The position numbers and the translations under genes are program-made. DNA of 64,000 nt. Origin: Ruminococcus sp. zg-924. GTDB taxonomy: Bacteria; Bacillota; Clostridia; Oscillospirales; Acutalibacteraceae. Positions 26,376 through 35,630 of this stretch are shown here, piece by piece. Below the pieces are notes generated by a model. That model ran no database searches and was not told the DNA's origin. It saw only the letters and a program-made list of their open reading frames with translations. The DNA lies in NCBI RefSeq assembly GCF_024433635.1, contig NZ_WNJZ01000004.1, positions 79,143 through 143,142 of the forward strand, given 5' to 3'. Within the stretch, counting starts at the first letter, position 1. Each line of letters opens with the position of its first letter.

Positions 26376-27623
26376 ATGATTAATATAGCAATTATGGGTT
26401 ACGGCACAGTAGGATCGGGTGTAGCAGAGATTATTGTTACTCACAAGGAGAGCCTCGCAAAGCGTGCCAAGGAAGAGATAAACATAAAATATATTCTTGA
26501 TATAAGAGAATTTCCGGGCGACCCGCTTGAGGAAAAGTTTACAAAGGACTTTAACGATATTATTAACGATGACGAGGTTAAGGTTGTTGTTGAGGTTATG
26601 GGCGGACTTCGCCCTGCTTACGATTTCGTTAAGCAGTGCCTTGAAAAGGGCAAGAGCGTTGTAACCTCAAACAAGGAGCTTGTTGCCGCTAAGGGAGCAG
26701 AGCTTTTGCAGATTGCGCAGGATAATAATGTGAATTTCCTGTTTGAAGCGAGCGTAGGCGGCGGTATTCCTATTATTCGCCCAATGAGCCAGTGCCTTGC
26801 CGCAAACGAGGTTGTTGAGGTTGCAGGAATACTCAACGGTACAACAAACTTCATTTTAACAAAAATGATAAGAGAGCAGATGTCTTTTGAGGACGCACTT
26901 TCACTTGCACAGAGGCTCGGCTATGCAGAGAAAGACCCAACAGCGGATGTTGAGGGCCTTGACGCTGTAAGAAAAATTTGTATTCTCGCTTCGCTTGCAT
27001 ACGGCAAGCACGTTTACCCTGACAACATACATACAGAGGGCATATCAAAAATCACTCTTGCCGATGTTGCTTATGCTTCGGCTTGGGGCGGAGTTATCAA
27101 GCTTATTGGCAGCGTAAAGAAGCTTGATGACGGCAGAATTGATATATTTGTTGCTCCGATGATTCTTGAAAGCAGCAGCCAGCTTGCCGGTGTTGACGAT
27201 GTATTTAACGGAATTATGGTAAGAGGCGATTCAACAGGTGATGTTGTTTTCTACGGCAAGGGCGCAGGCAAGATGCCGACTGCAAGCGCAGTTGTTGCAG
27301 ATGTTATCGACTGCATCAAGCACCTTAAGGCGAGAAAATATCTGTATTGGGCGGATAGCGAAAACGAATATGTACTCCCATATGACGAGAGCGTATGCTC
27401 AATGTACTTAAGAGTTTCTTATGCAGCCGGCACTGACATTAAGTCTACTGCAAAGGCTGCCTTAGGTGAGGTAAGCTTCATCACAAGTCAGGGCAGTGCT
27501 GAAAACGAGGCGGCGTTTATCACAAAGCCAATGACAGTTAAGAAGTTTAACGAGCTTGCCGATAAGCTTGTTAAGAACGGCATTGTGATTGAGTCGAGAA
27601 TTCGTATGGGTGATGATTTGTAA
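26376..27623 (+). CDS. hom: Homoserine dehydrogenase
   Basis: Makes homoserine from aspartate semialdehyde with NAD(P)H. The 415-residue protein has the GYGTVGSGV cofactor loop (8-16), the TSNKELVAAKG segment and the catalytic core with GGGIPIIRP and LNGTTNFILTKM; a C-terminal ACT domain (about 345-415) would give feedback control by threonine. It begins the hom-thrB-lysC group. AAGAGGTG precedes the ATG. Confidence 0.96.
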   Translation: MINIAIMGYGTVGSGVAEIIVTHKESLAKRAKEEINIKYILDIREFPGDPLEEKFTKDFNDIINDDEVKVVVEVMGGLRPAYDFVKQCLEKGKSVVTSNKELVAAKGAELLQIAQDNNVNFLFEASVGGGIPIIRPMSQCLAANEVVEVAGILNGTTNFILTKMIREQMSFEDALSLAQRLGYAEKDPTADVEGLDAVRKICILASLAYGKHVYPDNIHTEGISKITLADVAYASAWGGVIKLIGSVKKLDDGRIDIFVAPMILESSSQLAGVDDVFNGIMVRGDSTGDVVFYGKGAGKMPTASAVVADVIDCIKHLKARKYLYWADSENEYVLPYDESVCSMYLRVSYAAGTDIKSTAKAALGEVSFITSQGSAENEAAFITKPMTVKKFNELADKLVKNGIVIESRIRMGDDL

Positions 27624-27625
27624 TT

Positions 27626-28522
27626 ATGATTAGAATTCAAGTTCCGGCAACAAGCGCAAACTTAGGCTCGGGTTTTGACAGCCTCGGCGTTGCGCTTACG
27701 CTATACAATCAGGTTTGGATGGAGGAAAGCGATGTTATTGACATATCGTCAAAGGACAGCGTTAAGGTTCCGACAGACGAAAACAACCTGATTTACTGGT
27801 CTGCTCAGAGGCTTTATGAGGAGTGCGGCAAAAAGCTGCCAGGATTAAGAATAATTCAGGAAAACAATATACCGATGACAAGGGGGCTGGGCAGCAGCTC
27901 GGCTTGCATTGTGGCAGGCCTTGTCGGCGCAAACCGCTTTTTGGGCAATCCGCTGTCAACCAACGACCTTGAAACCCTCGCCGTTGCAATAGAGGGTCAC
28001 CCCGACAATACAACGCCGTGTATTACAGGCGGCCTTGTTACCTCGGCTATGGACGGCGGCAGGATTTACAGTGTAACAGTTCCTGTTGCCAACAACATCC
28101 GCTTTGCGGTGTTTGTTCCTCCGTTTGAGCTTAAGACGGAAAAGGCGAGAGGTGCGCTGCCGGACAGCTACTCAAGGCAGGACGCAGTTTTTAATCTGTC
28201 ACGCTCAGCGCTGATGACATCAGCTCTCTTTTCAGGCAGCCTTGAGAATCTTCGTGTAGCCGTACAGGACAGGTTGCATCAGCCGTACCGTAAGGGATTT
28301 ATTGAGGGCTATGACACTGTTTTCCGTATAAGCTATGAACTTGGCTCTTACGGAACCTGCATAAGCGGCGCAGGTCCGTCTATAATTGCCATAGTTGACG
28401 AGGAGGGCGCTGCTACCTTTGAAAAGCATGCAATAGCTTCTCTTGAGGAGAAGGGGATATGCGGCTGGCATCTTTTGACTCTTTTGCCGGAAAGCAACGG
28501 TGCAAGAATATTTATTGAATAA
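27626..28522 (+). CDS. thrB: Homoserine kinase
   Basis: A 298-residue GHMP kinase that phosphorylates homoserine on the way to threonine. It opens with IRIQVPATSANLGSGFDS and has the ATP loop PMTRGLGSSSACIVAGL (near residue 86). It follows hom after only two bases, so both are on one message. Threonine synthase is not in the window. Confidence 0.95.
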   Translation: MIRIQVPATSANLGSGFDSLGVALTLYNQVWMEESDVIDISSKDSVKVPTDENNLIYWSAQRLYEECGKKLPGLRIIQENNIPMTRGLGSSSACIVAGLVGANRFLGNPLSTNDLETLAVAIEGHPDNTTPCITGGLVTSAMDGGRIYSVTVPVANNIRFAVFVPPFELKTEKARGALPDSYSRQDAVFNLSRSALMTSALFSGSLENLRVAVQDRLHQPYRKGFIEGYDTVFRISYELGSYGTCISGAGPSIIAIVDEEGAATFEKHAIASLEEKGICGWHLLTLLPESNGARIFIE

Positions 28523-28535
28523 TTCAAATTTGCAC

Positions 28536-28564
28536 TTGACATTTTACATAAAAGCTATTAAAAT
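28536..28564 (+). promoter_or_regulatory. lysC promoter
   Basis: TTGACA (28536-28541), 17 bases and TAAAAT (28559-28564) lie between thrB and lysC. The leader of about 55 bases holds a hairpin (28575-28595, CTCTTCC/GGGGAGAG around a GAAA loop). It is too short to be a lysine riboswitch. Confidence 0.8.
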
Positions 28565-28624
28565 CTTTTAAGGACGCTCTTCCGAAAGGGGAGAGCAAGA
28601 GGGAAAAATATTGGAGGAATACCA

Positions 28625-29836
28625 ATGGGCCTTATAGTACAGAAGTTTGGCGGTACATCTGTTGCTGACGCACAGAGAGTTATGAATGTCGCCAAAATTG
28701 TTACCGACACCTATAAAAACGGCAACAATGTTGTGGTTGTTGTTTCGGCGCAGGGTGACACAACGGACGATTTGATTGAAAAGGCAAATGAGATTAACCC
28801 AAATGCTACTAACCGTGAGAAGGATATGCTTCTTGCAGCCGGTGAGCAGATTTCGATTTCTCTTTTGGCTATGGCTATTCAGAAGCTCGGCTATCCGGTA
28901 GTTTCGCTTCTTGGCTGGCAGGCAGGTTTCCAGACAACTGCTATGCATACAAATGCAAGAATCAGAAGAATAGCTGCTGAAAGACTTAAGGGCGAGCTTG
29001 ACAGAAGAAACATTGTTGTTGTGGCAGGTTTCCAGGGCATCAGCCAGTATGGCGATGTTACAACACTTGGCAGAGGCGGCTCTGACACAAGCGCAGTTGC
29101 AATTGCCTGTGCGCTTCACGCTGACCTTTGTCAGATATACACAGACGTTGAGGGTGTTTACACAGCAGACCCGAGAAAGGTTAAAAACGCAAAGAAGCTT
29201 AATGAGATTTCATATGATGAAATGCTTGAGCTTGCAACACTGGGCGCTCAGGTGCTTCACAACCGCAGTGTTGAAATGGCTAAAAAATATAATCTTGAGC
29301 TTGAGGTGCTTTCAAGCCTGACTTGTGCACCGGGTACAATCGTTAAGGAGACGGCTAAAATGGAAAAAATGTTGATAAGCGGTGTTGCTAAGGATACAAA
29401 CGTTGCAAGAATTTCTGTTACCAATATTCCTGACAGACCCGGTCTTGCATTCAAAATGTTCTCAAAGCTTTCTGCAAAGGATATTAATGTTGATATTATT
29501 CTTCAATCTATCGGCAGAGATAATACAAAGGACATTACCTTTACTGTTGCTAAGGAGAAGGGCCAGCAGGCTGTTTCAATCTTAGGGGACTACTCGGCAG
29601 CAATTGGTGCCGGCGAGGTTCTTTATGATGAGAACGTAGCAAAGATTTCAATTGTTGGCGCAGGTATGGAAACTCACGCCGGCGTTGCATCAAAGATGTT
29701 TGAGGCTCTTTATGACAACCAAATTAACATTCAGATGATTTCAACAAGCGAGATTAAGGTTTCTGTTCTTATCAATGCTGATGATGCAGACAGAGCAGTA
29801 AGCGCAATTCACGCAAAGTTCTTTGATGCTGAATAA
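28625..29836 (+). CDS. lysC: Aspartate kinase
   Basis: First enzyme of the aspartate family pathway (Lys, Thr, Met, diaminopimelate). The 403-residue protein begins LIVQKFGGTSVAD, has the GRGGSDTSAVA motif near residue 150, and ends in two ACT domains (about 265-335 and 345-403) for feedback inhibition. Length and layout match the monofunctional Gram-positive type. It has its own promoter as well as possible read-through from hom-thrB, with a TTGGAGG ribosome site. Confidence 0.96.
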   Translation: MGLIVQKFGGTSVADAQRVMNVAKIVTDTYKNGNNVVVVVSAQGDTTDDLIEKANEINPNATNREKDMLLAAGEQISISLLAMAIQKLGYPVVSLLGWQAGFQTTAMHTNARIRRIAAERLKGELDRRNIVVVAGFQGISQYGDVTTLGRGGSDTSAVAIACALHADLCQIYTDVEGVYTADPRKVKNAKKLNEISYDEMLELATLGAQVLHNRSVEMAKKYNLELEVLSSLTCAPGTIVKETAKMEKMLISGVAKDTNVARISVTNIPDRPGLAFKMFSKLSAKDINVDIILQSIGRDNTKDITFTVAKEKGQQAVSILGDYSAAIGAGEVLYDENVAKISIVGAGMETHAGVASKMFEALYDNQINIQMISTSEIKVSVLINADDADRAVSAIHAKFFDAE

Positions 29837-29851
29837 AATTTAAATTAAAAA

Positions 29852-29877
29852 TAAGCCGAAGAATAATCTTCGGCTTA
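29852..29877 (+). terminator. Stem-loop after lysC
   Basis: TAAGCCGAAGA and TCTTCGGCTTA form a perfect 11-base stem with an ATAA loop, but no U-run follows. It may be a weak terminator or a 3' end protector, and the tRNA gene starts seven bases later. Confidence 0.55.
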
Positions 29878-29883
29878 ATATAT

Positions 29884-29960
29884 CCGGGTGTAGCGCAGTT
29901 TGGTAGCGCGCTTGAATGGGGTTCAAGAGGCCGCAGGTTCGACTCCTGTCACTCGGACCA
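29884..29960 (+). tRNA. tRNA-Pro (anticodon GGG)
   Basis: A complete 77-base cloverleaf. CCGGGTG pairs with CACTCGG in the acceptor stem (one G-U), a D arm follows, the anticodon stem is CTTGA/TCAAG with loop ATGGGGT, the T arm contains GGTTCGACTCC, and CCA is encoded. Anticodon GGG reads CCC and CCU. No other tRNA is adjacent. Confidence 0.96.
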
Positions 29961-29962
29961 CG

Positions 29963-30003
29963 AAAACACCTCTTTTGTCTATGGACAAAAGAGGTGTTTT
30001 TTC
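29963..30003 (+). terminator. Strong terminator after tRNA-Pro
   Basis: A 17-base perfect stem (AAAACACCTCTTTTGTC with its complement) around a TATG loop, followed by TTTTTT. Confidence 0.9.
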
Positions 30004-30020
30004 TAACTAAGAGTTCTTCG

Positions 30021-30202
30021 CGCTTAAGGGACTTGAGGGAGGATAATTACTTAAAGCAAGTTGATGTTGCAGAAATTATGGAATACAATAAACAGTTTAT
30101 TCAAGATATGAGAGGGGATTTCAGACAATACCCGTTGAACATTTGGTAAAGCCTGCTGATTATTATAATGTATCTTTGGATTGTATATTAGGGCGAGAAT
30201 AA
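30021..30202 (+). pseudogene. Decayed XRE-family transcriptional regulator
   Basis: One frame reads RLRDLREDNYLKQVDVAEIM, the start of an XRE helix-turn-helix domain, then runs into a stop. A shift of one base near 30095 restores YSRYERG and EHLVKPADYYNVSLDCILGRE, the typical end of this short regulator family, followed by TAA. There is no start codon: the N-terminus is lost at the tRNA terminator. So this is a 5'-truncated, once-frameshifted relic, perhaps of an element once inserted at the tRNA. Confidence 0.75.
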
Positions 30203-30227
30203 CAATTACAATTTATCCATATTCCAT

Positions 30228-30277
30228 AAAAACAAAAACCCGGTTAAATCAAGAGCTGTTGCCTTGACTCAACCGGG
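30228..30277 (-). terminator. Terminator of the four-span membrane protein gene
   Basis: CCCGGTTaAaTCAAG pairs imperfectly with CTTGAcTcAACCGGG. On the reverse strand it is followed by TTTTTGTTTTT. It lies just past the stop at 30304. Confidence 0.85.
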
Positions 30278-30303
30278 AACGATTTTATTATAGATTTTTA
30301 TTC

Positions 30304-30816
30304 TTATATTGACTTAATAATATCCTTATACTTCCTGTCCGGCTCCTGCCTTTTTATTGCTATGTTCGTGCCGATTAAATACAAAACCGGCAGGGTGAAC
30401 GAAAATGCGGCACGGTAAATAATCTGAGCAATAATCATCTCAATATCGTCATTGAAGGAAATTGTGCTTAATAAATCCGCAACGAGAGTTACGGAGTTGA
30501 GAATAATCATAACAACACCGAGCTTACGGCATTTTATGAGGTTGCTCTGCATTATACCGCGAATCGCAGCGTAAAGCGACACAGGAGCTAACACTGCGCC
30601 AAAAGCAAGAGAAATACCTATCATTACTGCGCTAAAGTCCACACCAAGGTTTACGTCGCCGACTATTATCGCAATAGCGCTGAAAAAAACTATAAGCAAA
30701 GTTGCTAAAATACTCAATGCGCTCGCTACAATCAATATTATGCCGGTAACAAAAAGGAGCTTGCTTTTATTTTGTGCATTAGCCGTCAGTGCATTTTTTG
30801 GTAAATTACTGTCCAT
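30304..30816 (-). CDS. Four-span membrane protein of unknown function
   Basis: A 170-residue protein with hydrophobic segments at about 20-45, 60-85, 98-118 and 130-150, a polar N-terminus and a short Lys/Arg-rich tail. No catalytic motif or family signature is recognised. It stands alone, with an AAGGAAG ribosome site and its own terminator. Confidence 0.7.
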   Translation of the reverse strand: MDSNLPKNALTANAQNKSKLLFVTGIILIVASALSILATLLIVFFSAIAIIVGDVNLGVDFSAVMIGISLAFGAVLAPVSLYAAIRGIMQSNLIKCRKLGVVMIILNSVTLVADLLSTISFNDDIEMIIAQIIYRAAFSFTLPVLYLIGTNIAIKRQEPDRKYKDIIKSI

Positions 30817-30894
30817 AACAGATACTTCCTTAACTCTAATATACTACTACTATGCTAACATATTATTTTTAGTCCGTCAATCCCGGATGAAGGT

Positions 30895-31428
30895 TTAAAA
30901 CGGAAGGGTCATCGTGTTGAAGATAATAACAGAAATGCTGCCGCAGACAAAGCCTAAAAGCATACCCACGACAACGTCGGTCAGATAATGAACCCTGAGA
31001 TATAATCTTGAAATAGCTATCATAGCTGCAATAAAAAATACAAGAAATGACAGCGGCCAGCAACGAAAAAGTGTAACCGCAAAAACCGCAAACGATGAGG
31101 TTGTGTGTCCTGACGGAAAGGAATAATACTTTGGCCGTTTCACAACAAGTTGATCATCCTCAAGTTTATGGCAAGGCCGCACCCTTCTTACAATATGCTT
31201 AATTATAATTTCTCCGGCAAGATGAGCAATGGCAAGGCCGACAATAATGTTTGCACCGAAAAATCGCCACGGTGCATAAATCAGAAGAGGTATGCACATT
31301 GTAAACCAAACAATGCCCTTTTCCCCTATTTTAGAGAAGAAGGTCATAATCTTATTTCTTCTCGGTGTGTGCATTTTGCCCATCCAGCTTAGGACTATAT
31401 CATCAAAGAACTGAACACGCTCTATCAT
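30895..31428 (-). CDS. PAP2-family membrane phosphatase
   Basis: A 177-residue membrane protein with the three phosphatase motifs in order: KHIVRRVRPC (motif 1), the SFPSGHTTSS segment (motif 2, catalytic His) and RLYLRVHYLTDVVVG (motif 3, second His). Such enzymes remove phosphate from undecaprenyl pyrophosphate, phosphatidic acid or phosphatidylglycerol phosphate; the substrate cannot be chosen here. Five or six spans fit the length. Confidence 0.9.
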   Translation of the reverse strand: MIERVQFFDDIVLSWMGKMHTPRRNKIMTFFSKIGEKGIVWFTMCIPLLIYAPWRFFGANIIVGLAIAHLAGEIIIKHIVRRVRPCHKLEDDQLVVKRPKYYSFPSGHTTSSFAVFAVTLFRCWPLSFLVFFIAAMIAISRLYLRVHYLTDVVVGMLLGFVCGSISVIIFNTMTLPF

Positions 31429-31498
31429 AAAACTACTCCTATACTCTGAGTTAGCTTTATTATAGCACAGTAATATACATTTGTCACCGAAAATTTAA

Positions 31499-32509
31499 TT
31501 AAATCATTACATTTACAATGTGGGAAATTCCCGGTATGCTTTCACCCTGCTGAGATGAGGTAGGCGACATCAGCGCACCGGTTGCGGCGAGTATAACATT
31601 TTTAAGCCGTCCTTCTTCAATAGATTTCAAAATACATGAGCAAAATACCGACGCAGCACAGCCGCAGCCGCTTCCGCCTGCATGAACGTCCTGCCCATCA
31701 CGGTCGAATATCAGCAATCCGCAGTCGTTGTGATTTTGAGAGATATCCATGCCCTCCTTAAGCATTAGCTCACACAGTAGGCTTGAGCCTACCTCACCGA
31801 GGTCGCCGGTTAGAATTAAATCGTAGTCTGATGGCTTTGTTTCGGTGTCAAGCAAAAATTCGGATATGCTCTGTGCCGCTGCCGGAGCCATAGCCGCACC
31901 CATATTATTTGCATCCTTTATGCCGAGGTCAACCATCTTACCAATGTGAACAGCGTTTACAAACGGCTTGCCCGCTACTCTTTTACCCACTATTGCACAG
32001 CCGCCGCCGGTGACTGTGCGCTGTGCTGTTGGTGTGCGTTGACCTCCGTATTCAAGCGGAAAACGGAACTGCCGCTCTGCCGAGCAGAAGTGCGAAGCTG
32101 TTACAGCTGCCGCCATGTCTGCAATTCCGCAGTTTACAAAAAGCGAGCTTAAAAGCAGCGACTGAGCCATTGTTGAGCAGGCTCCGTACTGACCGAGGTA
32201 CGGCACATTGAATTCAAGCAAACCGAAGCTTGAAGAAATGCACTGGTTTAACAGGTCGCCTGAGAACATAACGTCAATGTCCTGCGGATGAAGCTGTCCG
32301 TTTTCGAGCGCTTCCAAAAATGCCTGCTGCTGAAAAAAGCTCTCTGACTTTTCCCAAGTGTCCTGTCCGGCGGTTGAATCGTAATATATTTTGTCAAAAA
32401 AGTCTTTAAGAGGACCTTCACCCTCTGTTTTGCCGACAACCGACCCTCGGCTGATTATTGACGGGCGGTTATTAAGGGTAAAGGTACTTCTTCCGTGCCT
32501 GCTTATCAT
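31499..32509 (-). CDS. spoVAD: Stage V sporulation protein AD
   Basis: A 336-residue thiolase-fold protein of the SpoVAD family, recognised from FTLNNRPSIISRGSVVGKTEGEGPL, the GQYGACSTMAQSL segment and DAGGSGCGCAASVF. SpoVAD binds dipicolinic acid and loads it into the forespore as part of the SpoVA complex. Usual partners spoVAC and spoVAE are not adjacent: PAP2 lies on one side and valS on the other. The protein appears complete. Confidence 0.93.
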   Translation of the reverse strand: MISRHGRSTFTLNNRPSIISRGSVVGKTEGEGPLKDFFDKIYYDSTAGQDTWEKSESFFQQQAFLEALENGQLHPQDIDVMFSGDLLNQCISSSFGLLEFNVPYLGQYGACSTMAQSLLLSSLFVNCGIADMAAAVTASHFCSAERQFRFPLEYGGQRTPTAQRTVTGGGCAIVGKRVAGKPFVNAVHIGKMVDLGIKDANNMGAAMAPAAAQSISEFLLDTETKPSDYDLILTGDLGEVGSSLLCELMLKEGMDISQNHNDCGLLIFDRDGQDVHAGGSGCGCAASVFCSCILKSIEEGRLKNVILAATGALMSPTSSQQGESIPGISHIVNVMI

Positions 32510-32705
32510 ATTATCACCTGCAAATCTTTTGTTTTATTTTTTGCAGTCAGGCGGATAATATACACAAAAGCAGAAAATAAGCAAATATTTAACCTGCCGT
32601 AAGACCGATTAAATTTGCTGTAAGTAAAATTTAATTGCAATATTGTGAATTTGATTACATTACAATTAACCATTCAATACAACGTATTTATAACAGTATT
32701 TTGAT

Positions 32706-32733
32706 ACAAAAAGAGGCTGTTTTTTACAGCCCC
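32706..32733 (-). terminator. valS terminator
   Basis: GAGGCTGT (32713-32720) pairs with ACAGCCCC on the other side of a T-rich loop; on the reverse strand it is followed by TTTTTG. It lies 20 bases beyond the valS stop. The remaining bases to spoVAD (about 32510-32705) are AT-rich with no gene seen. Confidence 0.8.
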
Positions 32734-32752
32734 TTAGTGATTTTTTTAGTTT

Positions 32753-35374
32753 TTACTTCAAAGCGGTGATTGCTGCTTCAATCATAGCAATCTTTTCACG
32801 CTCTCTTGCCGCCTGACCCTTAACGGTTTCAACAACCTTTGCAGGCGCTTTTGAGATAAAACCCTGATTGTTTAGCTTACCCTCAGACTGAGCGAGCATT
32901 TTTTTTGTTGTTGCAAGCTCTTTGTTGAGTCTTGCAAGCTCTGCCTCTTTGTCAACAAGCTCCTCCATCGGGATATATATTTTAGCGTCGGCAGTAACTA
33001 TTGTAACTGCGCCGTCAATCTCAAATGCACTGCCGATTTCAACCTCACTTGCAGATGCAAGCTTGATTATGAACGCTTTGCCGCTTTCAAACACAGACTG
33101 CTTTTCTGTTGCAATGTAAACCTTAGCTTTTCGTGAAGGCGGAACATTCATCTCGCTTCTTCTTGTGCGTATGCTGCGGATAGCCTCCATAACGGTTTCC
33201 ATCTGTGCGCTTGCTTCTTCAAAGCAGAGGCTTTCATCAAATATCGGATACTGCTCAAGCATAATTGTGCGGCTGTCCTCGCTGTGCGGAAGAGTTTGCC
33301 ATATCTCCTCGGTGATGTACGGCATAAACGGGTGTAAAAGCTTAAGGGCTTTGTCGAGAACCCATACGAGAACCTGTCTTGCGTTCTGCGCCGAATCGCT
33401 CTGCAGGCGAGCCTTTGCAAGCTCAATGTACCAGTCGCAGTAGCAGTCCCAGATGAAATCGTAAACCTTTTGAACGGCAATGCCAAGCTCAAAATTCTTG
33501 ATGTTTTCGTTAACCTCTTTTGCTGTGTTGTTGAGTGTATTTAAAATCCACTTGTCCTCGGCTTCAAGCTTTTCGGGCAGCTCATTTAAAACGTCATAAT
33601 CGTCAATATTCATGTGAACAAAGCGTGATGCATTCCAGAGCTTGTTTGCAAAGTTGCGGCAAGCTTCAACCTTTTTGTCGCTGAAGCGCATATCGTTGCC
33701 GGGTGAGTTGCCTGTTGCAAGCATAAGTCTGAGTGCGTCTGCGCCGTATTCGTCAATAATTTTAAGCGGGTCAATGCCGTTGCCAAGTGATTTTGACATT
33801 TTCCTGCCCTGCTCGTCACGAACAAGACCGTGAATCAAAACAGTGTTGAAAGGAGCCTTGCCTGTTTGCTCAATGCCTGAGAACATCATTCTCATAACCC
33901 AGAACGGAATAATATCGTAGCCTGTAACGAGAGTGTTTGTGGGGTAATAATGCTCAAGCTCCGCTGTGTTTTTTGGCCAGCCGAGTGTCGAGAACGGCCA
34001 GAGAGCTGAGCTGAACCATGTGTCAAGCGTGTCGGGGTCTTGCTTTATGTTTGTGCTGTGGCACTTACAGCACTCGTGGGGAGTATCCTTTGAAACGGTG
34101 ATTTCACCGCAGTCGGCGCAGTACCACGCAGGAATTCTGTGACCCCACCAAAGCTGTCTTGAGATGCACCAGTCACGGATGTTGTTCAACCAGTGGAAAT
34201 ATACCTTTTCAAAGCGCTGCGGAACAAACTTTGTTTCTCCGTTTTCAACCGCCTTGATAGCCGGACCTGCAAGCGGCTTCATCTTAACAAACCACTGCTT
34301 TGAAACTCTCGGCTCAACTGTTGTGCCGCAGCGGTAGCAGGTGCCAACGTTATGGCTGTAATCCTCTATCTTTACAAGAGCGCCCTCTGCCTTTAAATCT
34401 TCAACAATGGCTTTTCTTGCTTCATATCTGTCCATACCGGCATACTTTGGGTAATCCTCGGTGATTTTGGCGTCAGGGGTCATAACAGTTATAACCTCAA
34501 GGTTATGGCGCAGACCCACCTCAAAGTCGTTGGGGTCATGGGCAGGCGTGATTTTAACAACACCTGTTCCAAAATCCGGCTCAACGTAGGTATCGGCAAC
34601 AATCGGTATTTCACGGCCTACAATCGGCAGAATTACCGTCTTGCCTACCATATCCTTGTATCTTTCGTCGTCCGGATGAACTGCAACGGCTGTATCGCCG
34701 AGGAGTGTTTCCGGCCTGGTTGTTGCAAGATAAATATATCCGCTGCCGTCTGTCAGCTTGTAGCGCAGATGCCAGAAGTGACCTGATTGCTCTTCGTACT
34801 CGACCTCAGCGTCGGATATTGAGGTAAGGCAGTGAGGACACCAGTTTATCATTCTTTCGCCTCGGTAGATAAGTCCCTTTTCATAAAGGGATACAAATAC
34901 CTCTTTAACAGCGTCAGAGCAGCCCTCGTCCATAGTAAAGCGCTCTCTGTCCCAGTCGCAGGAGCTTCCGAGCTTTTTAAGCTGCTGTGTTATTCTGCCG
35001 CCATACTGTTCCTTCCATGCCCACGCTCTTTCAAGAAAGCCGTCACGTCCGAGGTCGTCCTTGGTAATGCCCTCTTTCTTCATAGCTTCAACAATCTTTG
35101 CCTCTGTTGCAATTGATGCGTGGTCGGTGCCGGGCACCCAAAGTGTGTCATAACCGGACATTCTGTGGTAGCGGATAAGAATATCCTGCAAGGTGTTGTC
35201 AAGTGCGTGACCCATATGGAGCTGACCCGTAATGTTTGGTGGCGGCATCACTATTGTGTACGGCTTTTTATCCTTATCAAGCTTTGCGTGAAAAAACTTT
35301 CCGTCAAGCCAAAAATCATAGATTTTGTCCTCAACCTCCTTGGGGTTGTAGGCTTTTGCAAGTTCCTTTGCCAT
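32753..35374 (-). CDS. valS: Valyl-tRNA synthetase
   Basis: An 873-residue class I synthetase charging tRNA-Val. The HIGH-type motif is [14 protein letters not shown] (HMGH at 53-56), the editing domain occupies about 190-340, the KMSKS motif lies in [14 protein letters not shown], and a C-terminal coiled coil (about 805-873) binds tRNA. Length matches bacterial ValRS. No T-box leader is present; the promoter is close to the start. Confidence 0.97.
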   Translation of the reverse strand: MAKELAKAYNPKEVEDKIYDFWLDGKFFHAKLDKDKKPYTIVMPPPNITGQLHMGHALDNTLQDILIRYHRMSGYDTLWVPGTDHASIATEAKIVEAMKKEGITKDDLGRDGFLERAWAWKEQYGGRITQQLKKLGSSCDWDRERFTMDEGCSDAVKEVFVSLYEKGLIYRGERMINWCPHCLTSISDAEVEYEEQSGHFWHLRYKLTDGSGYIYLATTRPETLLGDTAVAVHPDDERYKDMVGKTVILPIVGREIPIVADTYVEPDFGTGVVKITPAHDPNDFEVGLRHNLEVITVMTPDAKITEDYPKYAGMDRYEARKAIVEDLKAEGALVKIEDYSHNVGTCYRCGTTVEPRVSKQWFVKMKPLAGPAIKAVENGETKFVPQRFEKVYFHWLNNIRDWCISRQLWWGHRIPAWYCADCGEITVSKDTPHECCKCHSTNIKQDPDTLDTWFSSALWPFSTLGWPKNTAELEHYYPTNTLVTGYDIIPFWVMRMMFSGIEQTGKAPFNTVLIHGLVRDEQGRKMSKSLGNGIDPLKIIDEYGADALRLMLATGNSPGNDMRFSDKKVEACRNFANKLWNASRFVHMNIDDYDVLNELPEKLEAEDKWILNTLNNTAKEVNENIKNFELGIAVQKVYDFIWDCYCDWYIELAKARLQSDSAQNARQVLVWVLDKALKLLHPFMPYITEEIWQTLPHSEDSRTIMLEQYPIFDESLCFEEASAQMETVMEAIRSIRTRRSEMNVPPSRKAKVYIATEKQSVFESGKAFIIKLASASEVEIGSAFEIDGAVTIVTADAKIYIPMEELVDKEAELARLNKELATTKKMLAQSEGKLNNQGFISKAPAKVVETVKGQAAREREKIAMIEAAITALK

Positions 35375-35427
35375 TGTACTTCTTCCTTTCGGTAAAATGC
35401 TGATTTACGAAAATTTTGTCAATCTAT

Positions 35428-35456
35428 ATTATCACATTTTAACGCAGTTTTGTCAA
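35428..35456 (-). promoter_or_regulatory. valS promoter
   Basis: Reverse-strand TTGACA (35451-35456), 17 bases and GATAAT (35428-35433), about 50 bases before valS. The short leader leaves no room for a T-box. Confidence 0.7.
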
Positions 35457-35528
35457 TGCTAAGGAGGTGGCTGCCGATAATTCCAACTCAGATCTGATTC
35501 GGAAATTTAAATATTACCAAAATAAATA

Positions 35529-35557
35529 TTGAGTTGAACTTGATTTTGTGATATAAT
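35529..35557 (+). promoter_or_regulatory. Promoter of the DHHW-family gene
   Basis: TTGAGT (35529-35534), 17 bases and TATAAT (35552-35557), divergent from valS, 74 bases before the start. Confidence 0.65.
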
Positions 35558-35630
35558 ATATCATAATAATCTGCGTATTTCGACGGTTGCAGTCCAAATA
35601 CAACGATTTTTGACAAAGGAATTGATTTAT

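Noticed and set aside
28565..28624. Lysine riboswitch before lysC
   Set aside because: The leader is only about 55 bases, and contains just one small hairpin.
29916..30149. A 77-codon frame starting inside tRNA-Pro
   Set aside because: Its start lies in the tRNA and terminator; only the XRE-like remainder is meaningful and is listed as a pseudogene.
35375..35630. T-box leader for valS
   Set aside because: The promoter lies about 50 bases before the start and no AGGGTGG-type T-box sequence is seen.
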